DNA of 64,000 bases from Thozetella sp. PMI_491 (lineage: Eukaryota; Ascomycota; Sordariomycetes; Chaetosphaeriales; Chaetosphaeriaceae). Below are positions 34,434 through 45,300 of this stretch, in pieces (the first letter of the stretch is position 1; the number at the start of each line of letters is the position of its first letter). Under the pieces are notes generated by a model. It did no database searches, had not been told where the DNA came from, and worked only from the letters and a program-made list of their open reading frames with translations. The DNA is taken from NCBI GenBank assembly GCA_021432635.1, contig MU270043.1, forward strand, positions 186,001 through 250,000, written 5' to 3'. A program made the translations under genes and the position numbers.

Positions 34434-37427
34434 ATGCAAAAGAAAAGAGGAGAAGGCCCGGATGCTGGGGGGTTCGATCGCCACATCTCCCACAAGCACT
34501 ATCCCTCCAGCTCGCCCGAGCCACAGTCCGCCGTGTCGCTGGCCAGCAACCAGTCCGACCGAGTCCACCAGACAGACTATCCGGCAGAGATGGGCGATGC
34601 CCCGGATATCGAGAAGCTGGCCCCCAATGCCCCGGCGAAGCCGCCGGGCGGCGAGGAGGAGGACCTGTTCCAGCCCAAGAGCCTCAAGTTCTGGCTGACC
34701 TTGCTGTGCAACTTCCTCGCCTTGTTTCTTGTCGCCCTTGACCGCACCATCATCGCGACTGCGGTGCCACAAATCACGGACGACTTCCACAGCCTGGGTG
34801 ATATCGGCTGGTATGGCTCGGCCTACATGTTGACTACGTCGTGCTCGCAGCTCTTGTATGGCCGGATATATAAGTTTTATGATACGAAATGGTACGTGCT
34901 CCCTCAAATTTCTCCGTACACCCTACGAGCGCCTCACTGACGCGCCAATGCATGATAGGGTATTCTTGATAAGTGTGGTGATTTTTGAGGTCGGGTCCGC
35001 CATCTGTGGCGTCGCGCCGAACTCGGTCATCTTCATCGTGGGCCGAGCTATCGCTGGCTTGGCCTCGGCTGGCATCTTCTCGGGGACTATGCTTATCATG
35101 ATCCCCATGGTACCGCTACACCGGCGACCTATGTTCCAGGGAATGTTCGGTATGGTGTTCGGCCTCGCCTCCGTCATGGGCCCCCTAATCGGCGGTGGCT
35201 TCACGAGCGGCGCTACTTGGCGATGGTGCTTTTACATCAACTTGCCCATTGGAGCTGTGAGCCTCATCTTCATGATCTTCTTCTGGCACCCCCCGAGACA
35301 GAAGTACGTCCCAGCGCCATTCTGGACGCACGTCAAGCGCCTCGATCCTCTAGGCATGCTCTTCTTTCTACCGTCCCTCGTCTCTCTGCTGCTTGCACTC
35401 CAGTGGGGTGGTTCGACTTATAAGTGGAAGAACTGGAGGATCGTCATGCTGTTCGGCATTTTTGGGATGGGGTTCATCCTATTCGTAGTCATCCAGCTCT
35501 GGAGGCCCGACACGGCAACGGTTCCCGCCAGGATCATCACCCAGAGGAGTGTTGCGTTCGGAACTGGATTCACCTTTTTCTTGTCCGGCTCGATGCTAAT
35601 CCTGGTTTATTACGTTCCGATATGGTGTATGTTCCCCACGGGTGAGGAGTGGCTCGGGTTTCAGTTACGCTAACTCCATGAACAGTCCAAACGGTCCAGC
35701 AAGTAATACCTCTAAAATCAGGGGTGTATACAATGCCCCTAGTTCTCAGCTTGGTCGCGTCCAGCTTCATCTCGGGCGTCATGACGCAGAAAATTGGTTA
35801 CTACGTCCCCGCCATGATCCTCGCACCATCCATCATGGCCGTTGGCGAAGGCCTGATGACGACCTGGACCCGGAGCACTCCATCTTCGCAGTGGATTGCC
35901 TACCAATTCCTAGCGGGTTTCGGCCTTGGCTTCGGCATGCAGACATCAGGCTTGGCTGTGCAGACGGTCCTGCCTCCCGCCGATATCTCGACTGGTATCG
36001 CCATCAACTTCTTTGTTCAGCAGCTCGGCGGCGCGGTCTTCACGTCTGTTGGGCAGGCCATCCTCAGCAATATACTTGTTGCCCAGCTCTCCGGCATTCC
36101 GGGTCTGGAGGCGCAGCAGATCATCAACGAAGGTGCGACGAACCTATCGTCTGTAGTGCCGCCCGAGTTCTTTGATCTCGTCATCAACGCCTATAACTAT
36201 GCCTGCACTCGCATTTTCATTGCCAGCATGGGTCTGGCTTTTGCATCGCTGATCTGTGCATGCGCCATGGAGTGGAGAAGTATCAAGAAGGGTAGACAAG
36301 GCCCACCGGGCGGCCCTGGGGGTCCGAAAGGCCCTCCAGGAGGGCCTGCCAGTGGACCCGCTCCCGAGCCTAGCGGCAAGAGTACATCGAGCAGCGCAGA
36401 CCTCATCAAATCGGCCCCTGATCCGGCCTTGCCTCCCCAGAGCCAGCCGTTGCCTCAGATGGCTCCAGTCGAGGGCCGGAGGTTATCGGCCGAGCGACAG
36501 AGGGATCAAAAGAGGAGGAGAAGTACCTCTCTAAAGCGGGGCATGGACCGTCGAGACTTCATTCCAGACCAACGGCACTCCCGAGGGCGAGTAGAGGCGT
36601 CTACGGAGCAGAAACGTTCTGGGGACGGGGAGAATCGATCTTCGGCGGAGCGGGTAGTGGTCGAGAACGTGTATCGGCCGTCGCCTAGCAAGGTCGTAGT
36701 GCCGACCGAATATCGCCGGTCGGTAGATCGCTCGGTCGAGCTGCCGGCCGGCCGGAGCGATTTCTCTCCCGACTACCACAGATCGCCCCCAGACCGAGTG
36801 GAACGCGAGTTCAAGCTTTCCATCGGAAGACCAGATCCTAACGAACACTATACACCTTACACCAGATCCGCCGACAGAATCGAAGTGCCGCCGGAATATC
36901 GCCGCTCTATGGGACGTGTGGACGATTGGCGGAGATCGATCGACCATATGGAAATGCCGACGAATGCCAGATCCGCTGACCGGCTCGACAACCCAGCACC
37001 CCCCCGGAGGTCCATGGACAACCGTGGAGGGCGAGATCGCTCGAAGAGTAAACCGCGTGACATCAACGTCCAGGCGGACCTCGAGATGGTCGAGAAGACG
37101 CCAGCGAAGAAGAGTCCGGCCAAAGGCTATGCGCCAAACACGAGCGAGACGAGGCGTTCTAGCGACCGCCGAGACCAATCCACCGGCAGGAGGTCTCGGG
37201 ATAGGCGGCGCAGTATCTCTGGCGACAGGGAGCGGCGGCGTAGCGTGCTTGTCAAGCGGGACCGACGCTTGAGCTCGTCCTCGAACCTAGGCGACGAGTC
37301 CGACGCCGAAGTGAGCACCCAGCGGCTACCTAAGCTGTACAGCAACCGGGACCTCCCTCCCGGTGCTGTCAATGCTGTACTCGGTGTGCGTAATTACAGC
37401 TATGAAACGCTCCCGCATGGCAGGTGA
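34434..37427 (+). CDS. DHA2-type MFS drug/H+ antiporter with a long charged C-terminal tail
   Basis: Exons 34434-34891, 34959-35626 and 35686-37427 give about 955 residues. Both introns are GT-AG (GTACGT, GTATGT); junction codons TG|G (Trp) and T|TC (Phe) restore a smooth MFS sequence. The membrane core runs from about residue 84 to 570 and fits 14 segments. It has the DHA2 signature in segment 1 ([13 protein letters not shown]), the motif between segments 2 and 3 ([11 protein letters not shown]), and segment 5 motif C-like [12 protein letters not shown]. Such carriers export drugs, toxins or other small molecules by proton exchange at the plasma or vacuolar membrane. The tail, about 385 residues, is unusual: a Gly/Pro stretch followed by repeated Arg/Ser/Asp units of the type EYRRSxDR. 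The family usually ends soon after segment 14. ATG 34434 was chosen; an in-frame ATG at 34269 lies in leader-like sequence. Confidence 0.9.
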
Positions 37428-39304
37428 AGGTAGAGAGAAAGTATGCTCCTATTTTGTTACATTACACGCTTATGAGGACGACATTTTACAACCATGACAC
37501 CTGGGTATGACTACGATATGCATCTTTCTACCACGGGACACGCAATTTGATGGGTGGGAAACGCATACATCGTGACTTGTAAAGGATATATGGGTTCCGG
37601 GAAGAGGAATGGGGGGCGGTAGGCAACAGGATGTTTTTTGCCCTAGCATTGATGATTCCAATAGAATAATGACTTATTTGAAAAGGAACGTAACTCTCCT
37701 CCCTATTCTACAAGCTCAGGAACGCTCGGGACACCAAGTCTTGCGGCGTCTCCCAACTCAGCGGTGTCAGCCAGTCCTCCCTACATACGCAACACTCCCG
37801 TCTCAAACTTGGTAGCTCTGCAAGCAGCCTCGTGGCGGAACACGGGAAACCTAGCCGTTATCGATCGCATAGTCCAACCCTTTGAAGATCTGTTGAGGAT
37901 TGCCCTGTCCCCAATCTCCTTGCTTGGGTCCCGGATTCCCGCCACGTGCGATCCGCGACAGTCCGCCCGGTCGATGCTATAATTATGCCGCCCCTCCCCA
38001 ATATATGCCGGACGCAATCTACATTAACCCTTCCTTATCGCCACGGCCATTATTCACCCATCCGCTGAGCCATCCGTAGCACGTCGGGCTCCCAGACCCA
38101 ATAAGCACCCACTTACTCTCCGCCCGTCGGCCGCGTCCACGAATGACTTGTCGTCAGCAGCCACGCCCCTTCTCGCTGCCCACGGGGCACAGGAACTGAC
38201 AATGTCCGGGCTTTTGGCCTCACGCACCGGTCCCGCTCCATCCCTGTCATGGAACGTATAGCAGGACCACCCTGCTCCTCGCGTCGAAAGCGAGCCGGGC
38301 AGACCACTTTGACGGAAGGCGGCGCCATTGGATGATGCTGCGGGGAGGCTGAGCCGGAGCGACATTGCAGTCACGAACACATGTCGCGGTGCCCACCCGG
38401 TAGATAATATGCCGGAGAGTAGAAACGACCCGAGGCTTCCGTTGTGCGACGAGTTAGAGCGGAGACCGAGAGCTCTCTGCTGCGATAGGAGTAGAACGTA
38501 CGTTCCCAAAATGTTTATCAGTAGGAAGAGATTCGCTACTGGCAATATCTGCCCCGTCTAACGTTGCCGTGATCGGGCCTGGACGGTATCGCTGCCTTCC
38601 CGCAGCCCCTCCTTGGAAGAAGAAGAGAGAAAGACTTGCTCTGGTTGGCTTGACCTGAGGATATTCTGTAAAGCTTCACATGACTTGGCCAGTAGTTTCC
38701 CATGTTCTTCGAACATGACCCGATCATACCTGCTGTAGAGCTGGGTTCCAACACCTGTTACACAGTGAACAATGCGAATAAAGCGCGGTGTCTAGATGCC
38801 AACGAAGTCGCATAGAGTCTTAGTAGAAGGATCGCAGTTGGAAATCGAACGATGTCCTGCTTCGCTCATCCTGAAACCCCCTTTCTATTACCCTCCGTCT
38901 CGGCGGGGGGAGGGGGGGATGATGAGTTTCCCTGCAGCTACGCTCAGAATCTACATCGAGTTCTCTGCCGGGCTCGCTAGAGTCACATGCGTGCCATCAT
39001 GTTGTTAACCTCAAGTATGATGATACGTCCCTTGCAGTATTGAAACTCCGCGTGCTCCGCGCATAGATGCAGCCGTGAACATAAGAGTGGTCTTGTTCCA
39101 ATCTTTCTACAAGGATGAGATGACTTAGTGTACAAAACTCTGTGACACACAGCGAGTCTATTGTAGACTGCAACTCTGTCCTTTCTTACCCGAGACGCCG
39201 GTATAATGGAAGAAACCGCTCAACACCGCCTCATGCACCGCCCTCTATCTATTAGGTCCATGTCTAGTCGACAAAATGTTTGTTTCCTATCATACATCAT
39301 GCGC
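37428..39304. other. Convergent spacer, no supported gene
   Basis: About 1.9 kb holds the 3' ends of the MFS transporter and mdj1. The longest frame (minus strand, 38054-38545) begins with a hydrophobic stretch but continues as low-quality sequence with no known domain. Nothing else is supported. Confidence 0.5.
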
Positions 39305-41014
39305 TCAGCCGGAGCCGGAGCCAGAGGACTTCTTGGGCTCGTCTTCGGCCTTGGGCGGGTCCTTCGGTTTGCTGTCTGGCGGAGTCTCGGCGTCCGGCTT
39401 CTGCTGGTGAGCGGGGTGGTTGGTTAGGTTATGCCACATCGACTTGAGAAATCCCTCGTTCTTGTGGAGATCTTCAGCGGATTCTGGCCTGCAAGAACAG
39501 TGTCAGCTACCACAGCAAGATTTTTATTGGAAAGGGGCTCACCTTGGCTTGTTAGGGTTGATGACACGCTTTGCTGTCTTATCTCCCATCTCGTCCGCCA
39601 GCATCTCTAAAATAGTGCGCTGGTTGGCGGTGAGATATTTGGGCATCGCGACCCTGAACTCAACCTTAAGGTCTCCGTTGCCGCGCCTTCCGTTCAGCTT
39701 CTTCATGCCCATGCCGGGAAGGGTCATCTTTTCACCCGTATTGGTGCCCGTTGCGACTCTTACATTGACCTGGCCGTCCAGAGTCGGGATGGTGACTTCT
39801 CCGCCGAGCAGCGCGGTCGTCAGAGGGAGGGATGCGGTATAAAGAATATCGGAGCCCTGGCGTGTAAACTTGGAGTCCGAGGCAACCCTGACGAAGACGT
39901 ATAAGTCTCCGCGCGTCGCCCGGATGTTCGGGTCTGGGGCTCGGCCTGTAGGCGGCGCGTCGCCTTCTCCTGTCACGCGCAACCTCATGCCATCCTCGAC
40001 ACCGCCGGGGATGTCCACCGTTATGGATTTCCGTTCCCTCACAACGCCGTCTCCGTGGCAGCTCTTGCACTCGGATCCCTTGGGAATTGTCATCCCGGTG
40101 CCGCTGCACGTGCCGCAAGTCGAGGCCATCTGGAAGCCGCCTTGCATGAAATGGACCCTGGTTCCCGACCCGCCGCAGCTCTTGCAGCTCGCCCGCTTGG
40201 TGCCCTGCTTGAGCCCGCTTCCATCACACGTCTTGCAAGACACAAGAGGCATGATGCTGATCGTCTTGCTGGTTCCCTTTGCCGCCTCCATGAACGAGAT
40301 GTTGGCCTGGACCTCAATGTTGTCTCCGACCATGATCTGCTCCCCGAACGGGCTCTGGCGGCCACCGCGGCCACCGAAGGGACTTTGCTGGCCGGTGAAA
40401 GCCGAGAACAAGTCTTCGAAGTTTATATTCGCCCCGAATCCACCCTGCCCCCCAAAGCCGCTGAACGGGTTTCCTGCGCCTCCAAAGGGATCGCCGCCGG
40501 GCGCGCCGCTCGGGTCGAACCCGGCAGCTCCAAACTGATCATATTGTTCCTTCTTCTTGGGGTCGGACAGGATCTCGTATGCTGACTGGATCTCAGCAAA
40601 CTTGTCCTTGGCCGTCGAGTCCTTGTTCGTGTCGGGGTGGAATTTCTTCGCGAGTCCGTAGTATGCTTTCTTAATCTCGGATGACGATGCGCTCTTATCT
40701 ACCCCGAGGGCTTTATAGGGATCCTTTGTCGCCAATGACGTGGGTGACGCGTGGAAGTGCTTCGCTGGTCAGGATGGGTCTATGGTAGAGAGCGGACTTG
40801 GCCGCGAGCGAGGTAGGAAACTTACCCTCTTGTGACCGATAGTTTGAATCGCTGCTCTAGGGGACGGCCGGGCGGAATGCCTGGAGATGAGAGAGAAGTG
40901 GGAAACAAAGGCGAAATTTCCTGCGCCGGCCTTGACTCTCTCGCCCCTGCGCATCTGGCTCCGCGATAGCTGCCGGATCGGGAGCGCGGCCTTTGGCAAG
41001 ATGCTCGAATTCAT
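39305..41014 (-). CDS. mdj1: Mitochondrial DnaJ-type chaperone (Mdj1)
   Basis: Exons 41014-40826, 40759-39543 and 39488-39305 give about 529 residues. It is a class I J-protein: an Arg/Ser-rich N-terminus typical of a mitochondrial presequence (about 1-65), a J domain (about 72-135) with HPD in [10 protein letters not shown], a Gly/Phe-rich region, four CxxCxGxG-type zinc repeats ([32 protein letters not shown]) and a C-terminal substrate-binding domain. Yeast Mdj1 partners the matrix Hsp70 (Ssc1) in folding imported proteins. The second junction (phase 2, AG|G) adds a hydrophilic Lys/Pro tail ending in Ser-Gly repeats. At the first junction the frame requires the AAG acceptor, not the CAG five bases earlier; this gives [15 protein letters not shown], a typical mature N-terminus. 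Confidence 0.93.
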
Positions 41015-41678
41015 CTTGATGGTAGCTCAGAGCAACTCATATGAGACAGGGATTAAACATCAGGATGCTCAAGCGACTGAGGAGACCGTCGGGAGAAGTA
41101 GAGAAACTAGAATGCTGGGGTTCACTCGTTCTCTCGTGGAACTTCCTTGAACCTTCTAGCTGCTCCAAAACTTTTTTTTTGGCCGAGGGTTGCCGTCGCC
41201 AATATTGCCTAACTTCCAAGGCGACAATACCCCTATGGACCAATGATGAAGCTGGGATTTAAGTGGTGGACCCCACTCGCGACCCACGGGAGCAGTTGCC
41301 GTCGCGACTCACCCACGCGATCGGACCCAGCCCCGAGGGCTTGGCTCGAGTTTTGGCGCAACGCTGTGAGATGGGCTGGCACCGGAGCACAAATTGAGGG
41401 ATTCCCAATGCAAGTGAGCAGATTCTGATGGTTGAAATGTTTCTGGAAGTCTATGTATCATATGGATTGCGCTCCGATTATATGTTTTGTGAAAGGAGAG
41501 CCCAGCCGAACGCCGTCCCGTACCAGCCAAAAAATTGTGACGCACTCCGAAAACCGCCCGATACCTCGCCCGATCTTTGCATTCATAGACACAGTGGTGA
41601 CCCAGCCAACGCTGCAAACATGGACAGTGTCATGCAAACCAGGCATTTACAGTCCTAACCAACCCGGTCGCCGAGAGC
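41015..41678. promoter_or_regulatory. mdj1 upstream region and 3' end of the SAP30-like gene
   Basis: These 664 bases between two tandem minus-strand genes contain the mdj1 promoter and the SAP30-like 3' UTR. A short T-run is present near 41171. I did not find a clear heat-shock element. Confidence 0.45.
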
Positions 41679-42327
41679 TTACTCCGTGGGTATATACTCC
41701 GTCCTCCTCGTCTTGCTCTTGGAAATGCGCTGGGTCCTGACCTTGTGGAGAAAATCAATGATGATGTCGCTCTCCTGCACACCCAGACCGTTGAAGTGCT
41801 TGCGAACGGTCGTCGCGAGATGCTCTACCGTCTGTCTTCGAAGGTCCTTTCGCCTTGCTATCGTAGGGGAGTGGAGGCCGACGCTCCCAGCCTGGGTGAG
41901 CACCCAGTGGTGGTATTCTTTCGTGAAGGAGGAGGGGGTGTTGAGGCGGTACACTCGACGATAGGCGTGGAGGACGTCTCGTTCGAAAGCAGGCCACTGG
42001 AGCTGTACAGGGCGGCTGGTCAGTATGAGGACCGGGATTGAGAAGAAAATGGTGAGGTGACGAGACGAGAAGGGAGGGGGAATGTGCGCGGTGAGGACGT
42101 ACCCCCTGAACGCCATTCTCTTGCGCTGATGTGCTGGCCGTCGGAGGCGGCGCCGGTGCGGCGGACGCACTCGTCACCTCGCGCAGATTGGAGCCCGCAG
42201 AGCTGGCTACACGGCGCATCTTTCCATTGGAGTGGTGGACAGCCGCGTGGCCGTTCTTGTCTTTGTTGTTGGGGGTGTCGGGCTTGGGCTCATCGTGCCC
42301 ATTTCGGGACGACTTGGAAGGCGCCAT
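41679..42327 (-). CDS. SAP30-like Sin3-binding subunit of histone deacetylase complex
   Basis: Exons 42327-42103 and 42002-41679 give 182 residues. The first exon is a hydrophilic, disordered N-terminus (Asn, Lys, Ser, Ala/Pro). The second carries the Sin3-binding region of SAP30: a Trp-Pro start, FERDVLHAYRRVYRL, then the strongly conserved SFTKEYHHWVL, and a final helix NGLGVQESDIIIDFLHKVR. SAP30 links the Rpd3 deacetylase to Sin3 in the large repressor complex. The intron is phase 0 with donor GTACGT and acceptor TACAG, preceded by a TACTGAC branch site. The family assignment is from memory of the conserved HHWVL core; fungal members are often unnamed. Confidence 0.85.
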
Positions 42328-45300
42328 TCGGGGAGAGGAAGGAAAAAAGAGTCAGAGCAGAGCAGACGGCAACGGGCAACGGAGGCTGTCGAAAGAGGTA
42401 AAACCGAGCAGAGGGTCAGAATCGGTCACATCGTAGTCGAGGCCGGCATCGTGAGCGGTGAGTCGCAAAGTTGCATCGTAGGAGTGTTGGGTCTGAGAGG
42501 GGTTCGGGAAAAACGCAGCGACAAAATGGAACGGTGGATGGCCCGCCGAGGAGAGGACCCCCAGGTCTAGACGATCCCTGAATCCCTGAAATGACGACAC
42601 AGCAGACACCGCCCCACCGGCCTCGAGGCTTTAGGCGCCGTCCTTTGTGTGGCTGGTGGCTTCCGGTGCCTTTTCTGCCGTCCTCCGCACCATCTTTTGG
42701 GGATTCTAGGGGTCAACGAAAGCCCCGACTAGCGGTTGCTTCCCTCCCGTTTCAAAGCAGCCAAAAGTTTGCCGCTCTCGCAAGTCGCAACGGCCCAGCG
42801 AGCTGGCTCTGCAGCCAATTCGCAAGCCGAAGCAGCGCGGCCTCCCGCCCTCCGTCGTGACAGTCGCATTGCGGGCCGCCGCCGCCGAACCCTTTTTTCT
42901 CTTTGCCCGGAAGCAAGAGTCCGCGGAACACTCGTTCCCACCGGCTGGGCTCATCGGGCTCGGTTGCCCGATTTTTTTTTATCCCCAGGGGGCGCCCGTG
43001 TTGGTTCTTTGTCTGCAGCAAGCGCGCAGCCGGCCATGTCGTAGTCTTCATCTTAGGTCCCCCTCTTTGACACGGCGGCTCTGGCCGAGACCCGGCTCGC
43101 TGGTATTCGGTCCCCCACGGGACTGTCTGCTTGCTCTACGATGTAAGCCACCGCCTTGGACTACGCCCAAGAGGAAGACCACATGGGCCTTCGAGGTCCC
43201 TGTTCCTCGTGACGCTCTGGGTACTGAATATGGCGCATCTGCCAACGTATGTTTGCGCAACTTCTTCATTGGTACCGCACGACTGATTAGCAGCTAAGGA
43301 GTGTGTGGCTCTGGTGGGACCCCTCACCACGCCCCCAAATTCATCGGGGCTAGCCAAGCCACCCACTTTCCCGGCCGGAAGGGGGGAATATTTGAACGGT
43401 ATAAGTGATAGTCGGACTGTATGTTGGCCCAATTAAGCTAACAAGACCCCATGCTGGGTTAGTAAATTCTCCATTTCAACCACAACCAAAAACTTTTTTG
43501 GATTAAGAATGTATTGATACTTCTTCGCTCGATTTTATCGTAGGTCACTTCGTTTACTGAAGGCGCCCCACCACCTTTCTACATCGCTCATACACGGCCT
43601 GAAATCGTCTCAAATGAATCTTTTGAGGGGAGTGGGCGATTTATATTACATTGATTTGTACCGTTACTGAAATAAGCGAACGAAAGCATAGTACTCTTGC
43701 CCTACAGGCCAGCGTGGCTCTTAAGTGCAAAGCTGTTACTCAAAGTGGCTCCGGGGGGCGCTAGCCCAGTTCTGTGGTTGTGTTGGGGGTGCCGCTCGAT
43801 GCTGGCTACAGTAAATTTTATCGGTAGCTACGAGGACGGATCTTGCTGGCTTAATTAGGCGAGAATACAGTCTGACTATCGCTTATACTGTCTAAATATC
43901 TCCCCCGTTTCGCGGCAGGCCTGCACGATGCGCACTTGCCCTTTTGGGTTTCACTTGCAGGACCTCGACCTTAGGTTACGGTGTTATGGCTCTCACAGTG
44001 AGCTATTGTTTCCCGCCCCCCCCCCGCTCGTACTAGCTGCCCATCCATCTTGTAAGTAGTAGGACGACGCGATCCCTCGCCCATTGCCCTGAGTATAGAC
44101 GTATGGCTGCGTGGGGTTCCCCTCGGAGCCCACGGAGCCAGTTTTCACGAGGTTTGAGCCTTCACACCGGCTAGGCGGTGTAAGGCGTGAGTAGCAGCCG
44201 CGGTGGTCGGGTTACCGTCTTTAGTGGGCTGGTTAGGCGGCTAGAAACACGCAAGGTGGGATGTCAACCCCCGCCTGATTAATTAGGTCGGTGAAGCTAT
44301 TCTAGTGACGCTCGATGTCTCCGAGCCGATGGAGTCCTCACGCAACCTTTGAGTCTCTGTAACCAGAGTCGAGGCATCGAAATCCCTACGTTTGGCATTT
44401 CCACATGATACTGCCTGCTTCGGCGCTCCGAGTCGTGGAGAATACCATTCGATTCGCCTGCGTCAAAGGGGCTTGCCGAGCTAGCTCCCTGGTGGCGCCC
44501 TCCAACTTGCTTCTTGCTGCACCATGGAGACGGTCGAACAAATCAGTGCCGACCTCGTTGGTCATGTGGGAGGCAGCAAGGATCTTCCCAAAAAATTTTG
44601 TCTCCCATCCAGTCGGGAAGAGTGGTTGACAGCCCCTCACAGATGTGGCTCTGCCCAAACCAGTCCTGCGGTGCTCCCTCGTCGACGTGCACTCCGAGTC
44701 GCTGCCCGCTACTTGTGTCACCTTGAGGTGTATGGGATGATGACGGGCTTCCCTGTCCTCTGAGTTGGCAGTTGCCGCCCTCAGATGACTTATTTTTCAC
44801 CTTATGTCCCGGTCATCCTGGCTAAGCCGCCTTGGTAGTGCTCTCATCATCCCGTCAAAAGACGCACTAGGGATCTCGCTCCACGCCGGTGTGCGAGGCC
44901 AGGTGCGTCTAGGTGTGGAGAAGCCTGCCACGCTACTCGCCTTGTTCTGGGCTGGGCCAAACAGATTGCAGCTCGCTGCTGTCATCGGTGAATTTATCCC
45001 GCAGACCCTCTTCAGGACAAAGCATCGCTTGGCATCTCCGAGTGGGCCATCTCCCTTCGGAAGGGGATGCTGGTCGTTCTCGCATGGCCTGAATCAAGAG
45101 GCGTCACTCGAGAGACGATCGTCCCGGAGACCAGACCAGCCATCCGGGGTTAGCAAGAGGGGGTTTTTTTTTATTTAAAATAGAAGAACCAGGATGGCAG
45201 GTATTCCTGGTGGGCCAAGGTACTTGAAAGCTGGAATGGAGAGGTTAATTTGAATGTCGCGTGCCACTCGTCCAGGGCGGTCGGGCTCCAGTCTAGGCGC

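Noticed and set aside
38054..38545. 163-codon minus-strand frame with a hydrophobic start
   Set aside because: The signal-like start is followed by sequence without family resemblance. It lies in a convergent spacer with no supporting structure.
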